Notes: a model not told the origin generated them from the letters alone. Positions 34,067-43,339 are shown, counted from the stretch's first letter. The stretch is 64,000 nt of DNA from Arthrobacter woluwensis (GCF_900105345.1 NZ_FNSN01000003.1:2604001-2668000), one strand, 5' to 3'. Numbers and translations: made by a program.

Positions 34067-34095
34067 ACTATACGCACCTTCCGGCGTCTGCGCAA
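34067..34095 (-). promoter_or_regulatory. rRNA operon promoter
   Basis: On the minus strand TTGCGC (34090-34095) and TATAGT (34067-34072) are exactly 17 bases apart, about 235 bases upstream of 16S. Confidence 0.75.
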
Positions 34096-34346
34096 ATTCA
34101 GAACCCTGTGGTGCCTCATCACCCTGAACTTCCGCGGAATCCTGGGGATTTCGGGGGCACTCAGGCCCCGGAAAGTGCCCTTGTGGGGAGCAGACTATTC
34201 TGTGAACCCGGCCACATCAGCGTCCCGTCGGCTTCCCGTCAGCGTTCCAGGTGGGTTTGGGAGGACTGGACTCGGCGTTCCTCTCGGCAGATGCTGGAGT
34301 GGTCAGTGCCGGAAGACGCCGGCCCCTCCCCGGACCAGGAGTACGC
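34096..34346. other. Intergenic region upstream of the rRNA promoter and the nitrilase gene
   Basis: Nothing gene-like is visible. The stretch probably holds upstream elements of the rRNA promoter on one side and the promoter of the hydrolase gene on the other; no clear boxes were found for the latter. Confidence 0.4.
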
Positions 34347-35159
34347 ATGCTCATCGCTCTCGCCCAGATCCACAGCGGCGCCGATCTCGCCGGCAATCTC
34401 GCGTCGGTCCGTGAGTTCACCGCCCGGGCAGCCGATGCCGGAGCGCGACTGATCGTGTTCCCGGAAGCGACGATGCGCGCATTCGGCAATCCTCTTCACG
34501 ACATCGCCCAGCCGCTGGACGGTCCCTGGGCCCGCGAGGTGGAGGGAATCGCCCACGAGTACGGCATCACCATCATCGCCGGCATGTTCACCCCGGGCGC
34601 CGAGCCCGCAGGCGACGCCCGGCCCAAGGTCCGCAACACTCTGCTGGTGACGGGGCCTGAAGTCTCCGCCTCCTACACGAAGATCCACCTCTACGACGCC
34701 TTCGGCTTCGCGGAGTCGGACACGGTCGAGCCGGGCGACGTGGCTGTGACGTTCGAACTCGACGGCGTGACCTTCGGCCTGTCCACCTGCTACGACGTCC
34801 GGTTCCCCGCCTTGTTCACCGCGAATGCCCTGGCCGGCGCCACCGTGCAGATCGTCTGCGCTTCCTGGGGACCCGGCCCGGGGAAGGTCGAACAGTGGGA
34901 GCTACTCACCCGTGCCCGCGCACTCGACACCACGAGCTACCTGCTCGCCTGCGGTCAGGCCGATCCTGCCTCCATCGGTGTGGAGAATCCGAAGAGTCTT
35001 CCCACCGGCGTGGGACACTCCGGCGTCGTGAATCCGTTCGGACAGGATGTGGCGCGCGCCGACGGCGCCGTCCAGATGCTCTTCGCCGAGCTCGACCCCG
35101 ACATGGTCCGCCGCGCCAGGGAGGCCCTTCCGGTGCTCGCCAACCGCGTGGAGTTCTGA
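34347..35159 (+). CDS. Carbon-nitrogen hydrolase (nitrilase superfamily)
   Basis: 270 residues from ATG 34347, with CAGGAG six bases upstream. The catalytic triad of the superfamily is present: Glu40 in IVFPEAT, Lys112 in SYTKIHLYD and Cys148 in GLSTCYDVRFP. The wording around Cys (CYDVRFPALF) matches Nit2/omega-amidase-like hydrolases, which deaminate omega-amides such as alpha-ketoglutaramate or deaminated glutathione. The exact substrate is uncertain. It is transcribed away from the rRNA operon and converges on tyrS with a shared terminator. Confidence 0.88.
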   Translation: MLIALAQIHSGADLAGNLASVREFTARAADAGARLIVFPEATMRAFGNPLHDIAQPLDGPWAREVEGIAHEYGITIIAGMFTPGAEPAGDARPKVRNTLLVTGPEVSASYTKIHLYDAFGFAESDTVEPGDVAVTFELDGVTFGLSTCYDVRFPALFTANALAGATVQIVCASWGPGPGKVEQWELLTRARALDTTSYLLACGQADPASIGVENPKSLPTGVGHSGVVNPFGQDVARADGAVQMLFAELDPDMVRRAREALPVLANRVEF

Positions 35160-35170
35160 GCCCTCCGAAA

Positions 35171-35240
35171 ACGACGACGGCCCGCCACTCCCCCGGCCCA
35201 CCATGAAGGTGAGCCGCCCGGGAGGGCGGGCCGTCGTCGT
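35171..35240. terminator. Bidirectional terminator between nitrilase gene and tyrS
   Basis: ACGACGACGGCCCGCC (35171-35186) and GGCGGGCCGTCGTCGT (35225-35240) form a perfect 16-bp stem; the loop can fold further. It lies between two convergent genes. Confidence 0.8.
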
Positions 35241-35261
35241 ACGTCTCGGGAAGGCGGTAGG

Positions 35262-36587
35262 TCAGGCGACCGTGACGCTCGCGAGGTTCTTCTTGCCGCG
35301 GCGCAGCAGCAGGTACTTGCCGTGCAGCAGATCCTCGGCCGGCACCACGAAGTCCACATCCGTCACCTTGACGTTGTTGACGTAGGCACCACCCTCGGTG
35401 ATGGTGCGGCGGGCATCGGACTTGGACTTCACCAGCTCGGTCGCGAGCAGGAGATCCACCACGGCCAGGCCGTCGGCCGGCACGGTCGCGGAGGCCAGTT
35501 CCGACGACACCGCCAGGAGCGTCGCCTCATCCAGCACCGACAGGTCGCCGTTGCCGAACACGGCGGCGGATGCCGCGATGACCTTCTCGGTCGCCTCGAC
35601 ACCGTGCACCAGGCCGGTGACCTCCCACGCCAGGCGGCGCTGCGCCTCACGGGCGAACGGACGCTCCGCCACGGACACGGCCAGCTCCTCGATCTCCGCA
35701 CGGCTCAGGAAGGTGAACACCTTCAGGCGGTCCACCACATCGGCGTCGGCGGTGTTCAGCCAGAACTGGTAGAAGGTGTAGGGCGAGCACATGTCGCCGT
35801 CCAGCCAGATGGCGTTGCCTTCGCTCTTGCCGAACTTGGTGCCGTCCGAGTTGGTGATCAGCGGGGTGCCCAGCGCGTGCACGCTGCGGCCCTCCACCTT
35901 GCGGATCAGCTCGGTGCCGCTGGTCAGGTTGCCCCACTGGTCGCTGCCGCCGGTCTGCAAGACACAGCCGTAGGCGCGGTTCAGTTCGAGGTAGTCCATG
36001 CCCTGGAGGATCTGGTAGCTGAACTCCGTGTAGCTGATGCCCTCATCGGAGTTCAGGCGGCTCGCGACGATGTCCTTCTTGATCATCGTGCCCACGCGGA
36101 AGTGCTTGCCCACCTCGCGCAGGAAGTCGATCGCGGACAGCGGCGCGGTCCAGTCCAGATTGTTCACCAGGCGCGCGGTGTTCTCCCCCTCGAAGGAGAG
36201 GAAGCGCGAGACCTGCGCCTGGAGCTTCTCCACCCACTCGGCCACGGTCTCGCGGGTGTTGAGCACCCGCTCGGCCGTCTGACGCGGATCACCGATCAGG
36301 CCCGTGGAACCGCCGACCAGCGCCAGCGGTTTGTGGCCGGCCAGCTGGAGGCGGCGCATCACCAGGAGCTGCACCAGGTTGCCGAGGTGCAGGGACGGCG
36401 CCGTGGGATCGAAGCCGCAATAGTAGGTCACAGGCTCGCCGGCGAGGAGTTTCTCCAGTTCCGCCTCATCCGTGGACACGTGGACCAGGCCACGCCACTT
36501 CAGCTCCTGCCAGACGTTAGCAAAGGCGGAATCGTTCTTCTGCTTGGCGAGGGCGGGGCCCTCGATGGTTTCGCTCAGCTGTGACAC
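35262..36587 (-). CDS. tyrS: Tyrosyl-tRNA synthetase
   Basis: 441 residues. It charges tRNA-Tyr. The class I motifs are LHLGN (HIGH) in GFDPTAPSLHLGNLVQLL and KFGKSEGNAIW (KMSKS), with the tyrosine pocket in YSYQILQGMDY-like and GGSDQWGNL segments. A C-terminal S4-like domain (SDARRTITEGGAYVNN) binds the tRNA. The GTG start is preceded by GGAGGG with no spacing, and by TAATTT six bases upstream, so a leaderless transcript is likely. It sits just upstream of the rrn operon in the opposite reading sense to the hydrolase, a common actinobacterial neighbourhood. Confidence 0.96.
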   Translation of the reverse strand: MSQLSETIEGPALAKQKNDSAFANVWQELKWRGLVHVSTDEAELEKLLAGEPVTYYCGFDPTAPSLHLGNLVQLLVMRRLQLAGHKPLALVGGSTGLIGDPRQTAERVLNTRETVAEWVEKLQAQVSRFLSFEGENTARLVNNLDWTAPLSAIDFLREVGKHFRVGTMIKKDIVASRLNSDEGISYTEFSYQILQGMDYLELNRAYGCVLQTGGSDQWGNLTSGTELIRKVEGRSVHALGTPLITNSDGTKFGKSEGNAIWLDGDMCSPYTFYQFWLNTADADVVDRLKVFTFLSRAEIEELAVSVAERPFAREAQRRLAWEVTGLVHGVEATEKVIAASAAVFGNGDLSVLDEATLLAVSSELASATVPADGLAVVDLLLATELVKSKSDARRTITEGGAYVNNVKVTDVDFVVPAEDLLHGKYLLLRRGKKNLASVTVA

Positions 36588-36593
36588 CCCTCC

Positions 36594-36599
36594 AAATTA
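36594..36599 (-). promoter_or_regulatory. -10 hexamer, leaderless tyrS start
   Basis: TAATTT on the minus strand, six bases before the GTG. The intervening GGAGGG is too close to act as a normal Shine-Dalgarno. Confidence 0.5.
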
Positions 36600-36614
36600 G
36601 CATTCCCCATGGGT

Positions 36615-38846
36615 TCAGGCCTTCTCGATGCCCTCCGGGATGGGCCCGGACGCGATCAGGCGGAGGCGCTGGGTGGGCCGGGTCATGGCGACGTACAGAT
36701 CACCCACGCGTCCGTCAGCCTCGTCCAGGAGTTCCTGGGGTTCGAGGATGACGACACCGTCGAATTCGAGGCCCTTCGCCTCCTGCGGACTGATCACCAC
36801 GATGTCCTGGTCGTAGCTGCCCGACCCCGTGCCGACGCGGCCGCCGTACTCGGCGCGCAGGGCCGCCTCGGCCGCCGCGCGGTGGCGGGGGCCGCTGATG
36901 ACGGCGAGCAGGCCGCCGTCGAGCATCGTCAGCTCTTCGGGGACGGCGCGCACCAGGTGGGGCACGACGTCGGACGCGGACACCCGGTCGATCTGCGGCG
37001 CCCAGCGGCCCTCCCGGACCGCCTTCGGGGCGGAGACGATCTGACCGGCGGCATTCGCCATCCGGACCGCGGCCTCGGCGATCTGCGACGGGGTGCGGTA
37101 GTTGACCGTGAGTTCCTCCAGGCGCCAGTGATCACCGAACTCGGGGGTCAGCGCGGACGCCCAGGACAGCGCGCCCGCGGCGGAGCTGGTCTGAGCGATG
37201 TCGCCCACGATCGTGAACGACTTGAGCGGGCAGCGGCGGGCCAGCAGGCGCCACTGCATGTGCGAGAGCTCCTGCGCCTCGTCCACGACCACATGGCCGT
37301 AGGCCCAGTTGCGGTCCCCGCGCGCACGGTCGGCGGCGCTCAGCCGGTGGTGCTGCTCGGCGTTCCGCTCCGCGAGCTCCTCGGCGGTGAACAGCGGGTC
37401 GATGCCCATGTGCTCCATGTTCCGCAGGGTCGCCTTGGCGTTCTCCACGTCGCGCTGACGTTCCTGCTCCGCGAGGGCGGCGTTGCGGCCGGCATGGACG
37501 TCGTAGTCGCCCAGGAGCTCGGCGGCCTCATCCAGGAGCGGCACGTCCGCCTCCGTCCAGGGGGCGTCGGCCGGGCGGAGCAGCAGCCGGCGCTCCGCCT
37601 CGGTGAACCCCGGAGTGCAGGCCTTCAGGATGTCCGGACGGGAGAAGAGCTCGGACAGGAGCTTCTCCGGTGTCATCGGCATCCAGGCGAGGTTCAGCGC
37701 CACCCGGACGTCGTGGGACGACCGGACGTCCTCCGCCAGGTACGAACGGTCCGCGCTGTTGCCCGGATTGGCGGCCAGGACCTTCTCGGTGAGCTGCTCC
37801 GTGAGTTCGCGCAGCAGGATCTTGACGAACGTCCCCCGCGCCTCGTTGTGCGGCTTGCCGGTCTGGCGGGCCTTCTCCCGGGCGCGGGAGACCTGCTTGG
37901 GACTCAGGGTCAGGCGGTATCCCTCCACCTCGAGGGTCCGCGGGGAGCGGAACGTGCGCTGACGCTGCGCCACCGCGTTGGCGACCACGATCGCCATGGC
38001 GAGACGTCCCTTGAGGGCCGCCACCTGCGGATCGGTCTCGGGGACGGCGTCGATGCCGGGCATGAGCTTGCCGAGGCTGGCCATGACCACGCCGGTCTCA
38101 CCCAGGGAGGGCAGCACGCGTTCGATGTACTTCATGAACGACGTGCTGGGGCCGACGAGCAGCACACCGGCGGACTTCAGCCGCTCGCGGTGCGTGTACA
38201 GGAGATACGCGGCACGGTGCAGGGCCACGGCCGTCTTGCCCGTGCCGGGACCGCCCTGGACCACGAGCGCCCCGGACATCGAGCTGCGGATGATGCGGTC
38301 CTGCTCGGCCTGGATGGTGCTGACGATGTCGGACATCTGTCCGGTGCGCTTCGAGTTCAGAGCGGCGAGCAGGGCGCCCTCACCCTGATGGCCGGTCTGC
38401 TCCCCCAGCATGCCGGGGTCCAGGACGTCGTCCTCCATCGCCTTGAGGTCGCGGCCGGACAGGATCAGATGACGACGGCGGCGCACCCCCTGCCGGTCGA
38501 ACGCCGTGGCCTGATAGAAATGTCCGGCCTCGGGGGCACGCCAGTCGACCATGAGGCGCTGCAGGTCCTCGGTGGACAGGCCGATACGGCCGATGTACTG
38601 GGCCTCGCCGTCGTCGAGGTCCAGGCGACCGAACACGAGCCGGTCCTCGACCGCGTCCAGTTGCGCCAGCCGGTCCTCATACAGCGCGGCGAACGCGTCC
38701 CGCTCGGACACATTCTGCATGCTCCCCACGGGTCCGCCCCGGCGCACGCGGGCGAGCTGCCCGCGCTTCTCTTCGCGGAGTTCATCCAGCCGGTGGTACA
38801 GGCCGTGGACATAGTCCCGTTCACGCGCCAGCTCAGCCTCGAGCAT
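36615..38846 (-). CDS. helR: HelD/HelR-type RNA polymerase recycling ATPase (UvrD-like)
   Basis: 743 residues from ATG 38846 (MLEAELARERDYVHGLY), supported by GAGGAG seven bases upstream. The N-terminal coiled region (about 1-70) resembles the arm of HelD proteins that enters the polymerase channel. Walker A GGPGTGKTA is at 198-206, and Walker B with VVVDEAQELSHMQW and SF1 motifs (TIVGDIAQT, VNYRTPSQIAEAA, SPQEAKGLEFDGVVI) follow. HelD/HelR pulls stalled RNA polymerase off DNA using ATP, and in some actinobacteria gives rifamycin tolerance. The rifamycin-associated palindrome was looked for and not found upstream. Gene order tyrS-helR-apt suggests a separate unit from apt, with a 197-base gap. 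Confidence 0.88.
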   Translation of the reverse strand: MLEAELARERDYVHGLYHRLDELREEKRGQLARVRRGGPVGSMQNVSERDAFAALYEDRLAQLDAVEDRLVFGRLDLDDGEAQYIGRIGLSTEDLQRLMVDWRAPEAGHFYQATAFDRQGVRRRRHLILSGRDLKAMEDDVLDPGMLGEQTGHQGEGALLAALNSKRTGQMSDIVSTIQAEQDRIIRSSMSGALVVQGGPGTGKTAVALHRAAYLLYTHRERLKSAGVLLVGPSTSFMKYIERVLPSLGETGVVMASLGKLMPGIDAVPETDPQVAALKGRLAMAIVVANAVAQRQRTFRSPRTLEVEGYRLTLSPKQVSRAREKARQTGKPHNEARGTFVKILLRELTEQLTEKVLAANPGNSADRSYLAEDVRSSHDVRVALNLAWMPMTPEKLLSELFSRPDILKACTPGFTEAERRLLLRPADAPWTEADVPLLDEAAELLGDYDVHAGRNAALAEQERQRDVENAKATLRNMEHMGIDPLFTAEELAERNAEQHHRLSAADRARGDRNWAYGHVVVDEAQELSHMQWRLLARRCPLKSFTIVGDIAQTSSAAGALSWASALTPEFGDHWRLEELTVNYRTPSQIAEAAVRMANAAGQIVSAPKAVREGRWAPQIDRVSASDVVPHLVRAVPEELTMLDGGLLAVISGPRHRAAAEAALRAEYGGRVGTGSGSYDQDIVVISPQEAKGLEFDGVVILEPQELLDEADGRVGDLYVAMTRPTQRLRLIASGPIPEGIEKA

Positions 38847-39043
38847 CAAGCAACTCCTCTTCGCCAAGGTTCCCCGCCATTGTCGATAACGGACCGTCCA
38901 TTCTACAGCCATTCGGGTGAACGGAAGGGAACGTCCCGGCGGACCGGCGGAGGCGGCTGCCCGGAGACGCCGAAGGGGACCCGGCGCGCCCGTCGGAGCG
39001 CACTGCGGGCAGCCCTCGGAGGTTCTCGGTCAGAGCACCCGGG

Positions 39044-39598
39044 TCAGACCTTCTGGAGGGCGTGCACGAGGTCCAGATCGATGCCGGCCGCGGCCAGGCG
39101 GTCCCGGCCGGGAAGGCCGTCGAGCTCCATGACGACGCCGATCCCCGTGACCTCCACGCCGGCGCGGCCGAAGAGTTCATGCGCGGCGGCGAGCGTGCCA
39201 CCGGTGGCGAGGACGTCGTCGAGCAGGAGGACGCGGGTGCCGGGAGCGAGGTCATCCCGGTGGATCTCCAGCGTGGCCGTGCCGTATTCGAGCGCGTACT
39301 CCTGTGCGAACGTCTCCCGCGGGAGCTTGCCCGCCTTGCGCACGGCGACGACACCCTTGCCGGAGGCGTACGCTGCCGCGGCGGCGAGCAGGAACCCACG
39401 GGCCTCCACACCGGCCACGACGTCGAAACGGCCCGCGTACGGTTCGATCAGAGCGTCGACCACGGTGCGGAAGCCCTCGCCGTCGGCGAAGACCGGGGTC
39501 AGGTCGCGGAAGACGATGCCGGGTTCCGGGTAATCCGGGATGACGGCGCAGAGCCGGTCGAGAAGGGCGATGGCGGATTCATGGGCTGTTTCAGGCAC
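39044..39598 (-). CDS. apt: Adenine phosphoribosyltransferase
   Basis: 184 residues from GTG 39598. It makes AMP from adenine and PRPP in purine salvage. The PRPP-binding motif is VLLLDDVLATGGTL, and YPEPGIVFRDLTPVFADG and VAGVEARGFLLAAAAAYASGKGVVAVRKAGKLP are typical. The GTG is chosen because TAAAAT lies seven bases upstream, putting the transcription start at the codon; ATG 39607 (MEGVPET) is an alternative that overlaps the -10 box. It lies between helR and mpg, all on the same strand. Confidence 0.93.
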   Translation of the reverse strand: MPETAHESAIALLDRLCAVIPDYPEPGIVFRDLTPVFADGEGFRTVVDALIEPYAGRFDVVAGVEARGFLLAAAAAYASGKGVVAVRKAGKLPRETFAQEYALEYGTATLEIHRDDLAPGTRVLLLDDVLATGGTLAAAHELFGRAGVEVTGIGVVMELDGLPGRDRLAAAGIDLDLVHALQKV

Positions 39599-39605
39599 GC
39601 CCTCC

Positions 39606-39611
39606 ATTTTA
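39606..39611 (-). promoter_or_regulatory. -10 hexamer, leaderless apt start
   Basis: TAAAAT on the minus strand, seven bases (GGAGGGC) before GTG 39598. Confidence 0.5.
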
Positions 39612-39672
39612 GGCCCCGGCGTCCGGCCGCTCGGACCGGCGCCGGCCGCGGAACGGGTGTTCCGCGCCACGC

Positions 39673-40356
39673 TCAGCGGGCTTTGGCCGGGCGGTAGACG
39701 GAGACGCTCGGTTCGCCGTCGAGCCAGAACCGCCAGGGGTACTCCAGGCTGCCGCCGGCGCCGGAGACGCCGACCCGTGGGCCCGCGAGCACCGTCAGAC
39801 CGTCCACGCCGTCACCCGTCAGCGCGCTCCGCGGCACCTGGAGGTTCAGGGGCGGCGCGAGCAGATCCGCGCCCGTGTCCGCCGTCGTCAGGGCCAGACA
39901 GGTGGCCAGCCGGGCCGGTCCGCGGGCGAGTTCGCTCTCCTTGCGGGCGGCGGGCCGGCGGCTCTCGGCGAGCGCGGCGCCTTCCACCACGACCCCGGCA
40001 CGCATCAGGATCCCGGAGGCCCTGCCCTCCGGCCCACACACGAGGTTGGCGCAATAGTGCATCCCATAGGTGAAGTAGCAGTACAGATGTGCGGGCGGGC
40101 CGAACATGGCGGCGTTCCGCGCCGTCTTGCCGCGGAAGCTGTGCGCTCCCGGATCAGGGAAATCCGAGTCCCGCTCACCGCGGTACGCCTCCAGCTCGGT
40201 CAGCCGGATCGCGACCGTGCCGTCCGGCGTGGTGTGGCTGATCACCGAGCCGAGCAACCGGGGCGCCAGGTCCACGGGATCCCCGCTCAGCAGATCACGG
40301 ACCTCCGCGGGGCTCAGGAAGTCCTCTTCACGTGTCACGTCAGCCGACTCGATCAT
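39673..40356 (-). CDS. mpg: 3-methyladenine DNA glycosylase (AAG/MPG type)
   Basis: 227 residues from ATG 40356 ([16 protein letters not shown]). It removes alkylated purines. Motifs of the AAG fold: [55 protein letters not shown], and [11 protein letters not shown], in which the Glu of ELEAY activates water. Length and order match the family. It is divergent from the Ada-AlkA gene across 106 bases, so two alkyl-adenine glycosylases of different folds share one control region. TAGCGT seven bases before the ATG is a plausible leaderless -10. Confidence 0.92.
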   Translation of the reverse strand: MIESADVTREEDFLSPAEVRDLLSGDPVDLAPRLLGSVISHTTPDGTVAIRLTELEAYRGERDSDFPDPGAHSFRGKTARNAAMFGPPAHLYCYFTYGMHYCANLVCGPEGRASGILMRAGVVVEGAALAESRRPAARKESELARGPARLATCLALTTADTGADLLAPPLNLQVPRSALTGDGVDGLTVLAGPRVGVSGAGGSLEYPWRFWLDGEPSVSVYRPAKAR

Positions 40357-40363
40357 GGTTCCG

Positions 40364-40369
40364 ACGCTA
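40364..40369 (-). promoter_or_regulatory. -10 hexamer, leaderless mpg start
   Basis: TAGCGT on the minus strand, seven bases before ATG 40356. Confidence 0.4.
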
Positions 40370-40411
40370 ACACCGGCCTCGGACACGACCCGCCCACCGT
40401 CCCGGCACTGC

Positions 40412-40453
40412 CGTGTCCGAAAACCGCCAGTGGGCGTGTCCGGAAACTGCCAG
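40412..40453 (+). promoter_or_regulatory. 19-bp direct repeat, candidate Ada/AraC operator
   Basis: CGTGTCCGAAAACCGCCAG (40412-40430) and CGTGTCCGGAAACTGCCAG (40435-40453) differ at two positions and repeat every 23 bases, about two helical turns. An inverted half copy CGTGTCCGA lies at 40379-40387 facing mpg. CAGAAT at 40451-40456, six bases before the ada-alkA ATG, may be the -10. Confidence 0.6.
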
Positions 40454-40462
40454 AATGAAGCC

Positions 40463-41995
40463 ATGGACTTCTGGCAGCGCTATCGGGCGATCGACACGAG
40501 GGACGCCCGTTTCGACGGGCAGTTCTACACGGCCGTCAAGAGCACGGGCATCTACTGCCGTCCCTCCTGCCCGGCCCGCACCCCCAAACCGGAGAACGTC
40601 GAGTTCTTCGAAACCTCCGCCGCAGCGCATGAATCCGGCTACCGCGCCTGCAAGCGCTGCCTTCCCGAGGCGGTGCCGGGCACCCCCGCCTGGAACATCC
40701 GCTCGGACGTCGCGGCGCGGGCCATGCGCCTCATCAACGACGGCCTGGTGGACGACGGCGGCGTCCCCGCACTGGCCGGCCGGCTCGGCTACTCGACGCG
40801 GCAGCTCGGCCGGATCCTGAGCCAGGAGCTCGGCGCCGGCCCGCTGGCCCTCGCCCGCGCGGCCCGCGCCCAGACGGCCCGGCAGCTCCTCGTCTCGACG
40901 GGGATGAGCCTGGCCGACGTGGCGTTCGCCGCCGGTTTCAACAGTGTCCGGCAGTTCAACGAGACCATCTCCGCCGTGTTCGACAAGACGCCCGGTCAGC
41001 TCCGGGCCACCGCGAACGGACGCCGAGACCCGGTGGACGCCCCGGCGGGCACGCTGACGCTGCGCCTGCCCTACAGGGAACCGTTCGACCCCGGGGTGTT
41101 CCGTTTCCTGGAGGCCCGCGCGATCCCGGGGGTGGAGATCGCTGACGGGACGTCCTACGAGCGCGCCCTCGCGCTGCCGCACGGGGTGGCGCATTTCCGG
41201 GTGTCCGCCACCGGCCGGGGGTATCTGGAACTGCAGGTCCACTCCGTGAATCTGAAGGACCTCCACCGCCTTATCACCCGGGTCCGGCGGCTCTTCGACC
41301 TCGACGCGGACCCCCAGGCCATCGACGCGGCTCTCGCGGCGGACCCCCGCCTGGCGGCGTCCGTGGCGGAGGTCCCGGGGCTCCGTCTGCCGGGCGCCCT
41401 CGATCCGCAGGAGATGCTCGTGCGGGCCATGGTCGGTCAGCAGATCACCGTGTCCGCGGCCCGGACGGCCCTGGCGGGCCTCTCCGTCTGCGGCGAGCGG
41501 TTCGAGGCTCCCGCGCCCGGGTCCACCGCGGCTGAGGCGAGTCCCCACCCGGAGGCACGGATCACGCGGCTGTTCCCGGCGCCGTCGTCGCTCGCGGAGC
41601 ATGTTCCGGAGCTGCTGCGCGGACCCGCCCGCCGGACGGCATCGCTGCAGGCGGCGGCCGCGGCCATGGCCTCCGGGGAGCTGGAATTCGGCTTCGGCGA
41701 CACTCCGGAGACGCTCGCGGCGGCGCTGCTGCCGCAGGCGGGCATCGGGCCCTGGACGGTCGGGTACCTCTCGATGAGGATCCTCGGAGCGCCGGACATC
41801 TTCCTGGCCGGGGATGCCGCGGTCCGCAACGGGATCCGCGCGCTCGGCGGCGACGCCGGAGATCCCACGTTCACCGCCGCCTCCCCCTGGCGCTCGTACG
41901 CCACCCTGCACCTCTGGCGCCTGGCGGCCCTGCCGCGCGCCACCACCACGTCAACGCCCGCGAACCCCGAGAGGAAAGCACCGCATCATGGCTGA
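40463..41995 (+). CDS. Ada N-terminal/AraC regulator fused to AlkA glycosylase
   Basis: 510 residues from ATG 40463. The N-terminal Ada metal domain has Cys32, Cys36, Cys63 and Cys66 ([16 protein letters not shown]); Cys32 corresponds to the methylphosphotriester acceptor. An AraC helix-turn-helix (about 90-185) contains [33 protein letters not shown]. The C-terminal AlkA domain has the HhH-GPD region [34 protein letters not shown], whose Asp is the catalytic residue. It senses alkyl damage, activates the regulon and excises alkylated bases. The O6-alkylguanine function is in the next gene, which overlaps by 8 bases. Confidence 0.92.
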   Translation: MDFWQRYRAIDTRDARFDGQFYTAVKSTGIYCRPSCPARTPKPENVEFFETSAAAHESGYRACKRCLPEAVPGTPAWNIRSDVAARAMRLINDGLVDDGGVPALAGRLGYSTRQLGRILSQELGAGPLALARAARAQTARQLLVSTGMSLADVAFAAGFNSVRQFNETISAVFDKTPGQLRATANGRRDPVDAPAGTLTLRLPYREPFDPGVFRFLEARAIPGVEIADGTSYERALALPHGVAHFRVSATGRGYLELQVHSVNLKDLHRLITRVRRLFDLDADPQAIDAALAADPRLAASVAEVPGLRLPGALDPQEMLVRAMVGQQITVSAARTALAGLSVCGERFEAPAPGSTAAEASPHPEARITRLFPAPSSLAEHVPELLRGPARRTASLQAAAAAMASGELEFGFGDTPETLAAALLPQAGIGPWTVGYLSMRILGAPDIFLAGDAAVRNGIRALGGDAGDPTFTAASPWRSYATLHLWRLAALPRATTTSTPANPERKAPHHG

Positions 41996-42485
41996 CTACA
42001 CCACCCTCACCACGCCCGACGGCCCCTTCACCGTGATCGGCCAGGACGGCGCGGTCCTCGCGTCGGGCTGGACCGCCGACCTCGACGAGCTGCTCCCCCA
42101 GGTGCACGCGAGCCTGCGGCCCGCGGAACTGCGCCGGACGGGCAGCCTCGGTGCGCTGACGGATGCCGTGCTGGCGTATTACGACGGCGAGCTGACCGCG
42201 CCGATGACCGTGCCCGTGCACCAGAAGTCCGGCCCGTTCCGCGAACACGCCTGGAATGTCCTGCGGGAGGTCGCGGCGGGCAGCCCCTTGACCTATGCCG
42301 GCTACGCCCTGGCCGCGGGGAACCCCCAAGCCGTGCGGGCTGCGGCCAGCGCTTGCGCGTTCAATGCGGCGGCGCTGTTCGTCCCGTGCCACCGGATCGT
42401 CCGGACCGACGGTACCCTGGGCGGGTTCCGCTGGGGTCTTCCGGTCAAGGAGAGCCTGCTGGCCCGCGAAGCCGCGGCGGCCTGA
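41988..42485 (+). CDS. ogt: O6-alkylguanine-DNA alkyltransferase
   Basis: 165 residues from ATG 41988, overlapping the end of the ada-alkA gene by 8 bases, with GAGAGGAAAGC just upstream as ribosome-binding site. The suicide Cys is in [29 protein letters not shown]; the arginine-finger helix region [18 protein letters not shown] precedes it. The N-terminal half is short, as in Ogt proteins. It transfers alkyl groups from O6-guanine to itself. Co-translation with the Ada-AlkA sensor makes this an adaptive-response operon. Confidence 0.94.
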   Translation: MADYTTLTTPDGPFTVIGQDGAVLASGWTADLDELLPQVHASLRPAELRRTGSLGALTDAVLAYYDGELTAPMTVPVHQKSGPFREHAWNVLREVAAGSPLTYAGYALAAGNPQAVRAAASACAFNAAALFVPCHRIVRTDGTLGGFRWGLPVKESLLAREAAAA

Positions 42486-42489
42486 CGAA

Positions 42490-42546
42490 TGCGGGGTCAG
42501 ACGATGTCCCCCGGTCGCTCCGGAAGGGACATCAGCTGACCCCGCA
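42490..42546. terminator. Composite terminator after ogt and before the MDMPI stop
   Basis: An outer stem TGCGGGGTCAG/CTGACCCCGCA (42490-42500, 42536-42546) encloses an inner stem GATGTCCC/GGGACATC (42503-42510, 42526-42533). It lies between convergent genes and can work both ways. Confidence 0.75.
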
Positions 42547-42568
42547 ACGGTCATTGCTGGAGGAGACG

Positions 42569-43333
42569 CTACTTCGTCGCCGGGACGCCGGACGGCCAGG
42601 GCAGCAGCTCCGGCAGGTCGACGTCGTCGGCGGCGGCGGAGGCGCGCAGCGACGACAGGCTCGGTTCCCGTCCCGCCAGCCACGCGGCGATGTCCGTGAG
42701 CATGCCGCTCACCACCACGCCATCGCCCCCGTGGCCGAGCGTCCGGGGCGGCAATCCGAGGGGCTGAATCACGAGGTGCCGGCCCTCCGGGACGCGGGCG
42801 GCAAGGAAGTCCAGCAGATGCAAGCAGAAGGGCTTGGACCAGGTCTCCGGGCCGTAGTCCAGACCGAGATCGGTGCCGTGGATGGTGAGCTCCCGCCAGA
42901 GCGCGAAGGCGCCGTCCCGCACCACGCCGTCCCGGTAGCTGATGGGGAGGTCCCACTCCTGCGGTTCCAGGCTGCCGAGGGCGTCCAGGGCGCGCGTCGT
43001 CGCGGCCCGGACGTCGTCGCGGTGCTCCTCGGCGGTGTGGCCCGCGGCGAGCTCGATACGCGCCGTGCGGCCCTCGTAGCCGCCGTCGTACAGATCGATC
43101 CGCTCGCCGCGCTTCGCGTACTCGACCTGCCGCGCCATCGCCTCGCTGATGCCCATGAGATGGGCCAGGACGTGGCCCCGGGTCCAGCCGGGGAGGACCG
43201 ACGGCGCCTTCACAGCCTCATCGTCGAGGGAGGCCGCCAGCTTGTTCACCAGGTCCGCGGCGGACCGGAGATCGCGGAGCAGGGAGTCATCGGCGGAGGC
43301 GTGGTCCGAGGACCCGGAAGTGATCTGGCTCAT
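42569..43333 (-). CDS. Mycothiol-dependent maleylpyruvate isomerase family protein
   Basis: 254 residues. A DinB-like four-helix domain with LPGWTRGHVLAHLMGISEAMARQVEYA carries the metal-binding His positions of the TIGR03083 group, with a second His in LWRELTIHGTDLGLDY. A C-terminal SCP-like part follows. The named member isomerises maleylpyruvate using mycothiol, the actinobacterial thiol; most paralogues have unknown thiol-dependent reactions, so this one should be called by family only. TAGGAT six bases before the ATG suggests leaderless expression. No gentisate genes are nearby. Confidence 0.8.
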   Translation of the reverse strand: MSQITSGSSDHASADDSLLRDLRSAADLVNKLAASLDDEAVKAPSVLPGWTRGHVLAHLMGISEAMARQVEYAKRGERIDLYDGGYEGRTARIELAAGHTAEEHRDDVRAATTRALDALGSLEPQEWDLPISYRDGVVRDGAFALWRELTIHGTDLGLDYGPETWSKPFCLHLLDFLAARVPEGRHLVIQPLGLPPRTLGHGGDGVVVSGMLTDIAAWLAGREPSLSSLRASAAADDVDLPELLPWPSGVPATK

Positions 43334-43339
43334 GCCGCC

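Noticed and set aside
38847-39043. Rifamycin-associated palindrome upstream of helR
   Set aside because: The expected inverted GGGGCTTGC arms are absent; only unrelated GC-rich sequence is present.
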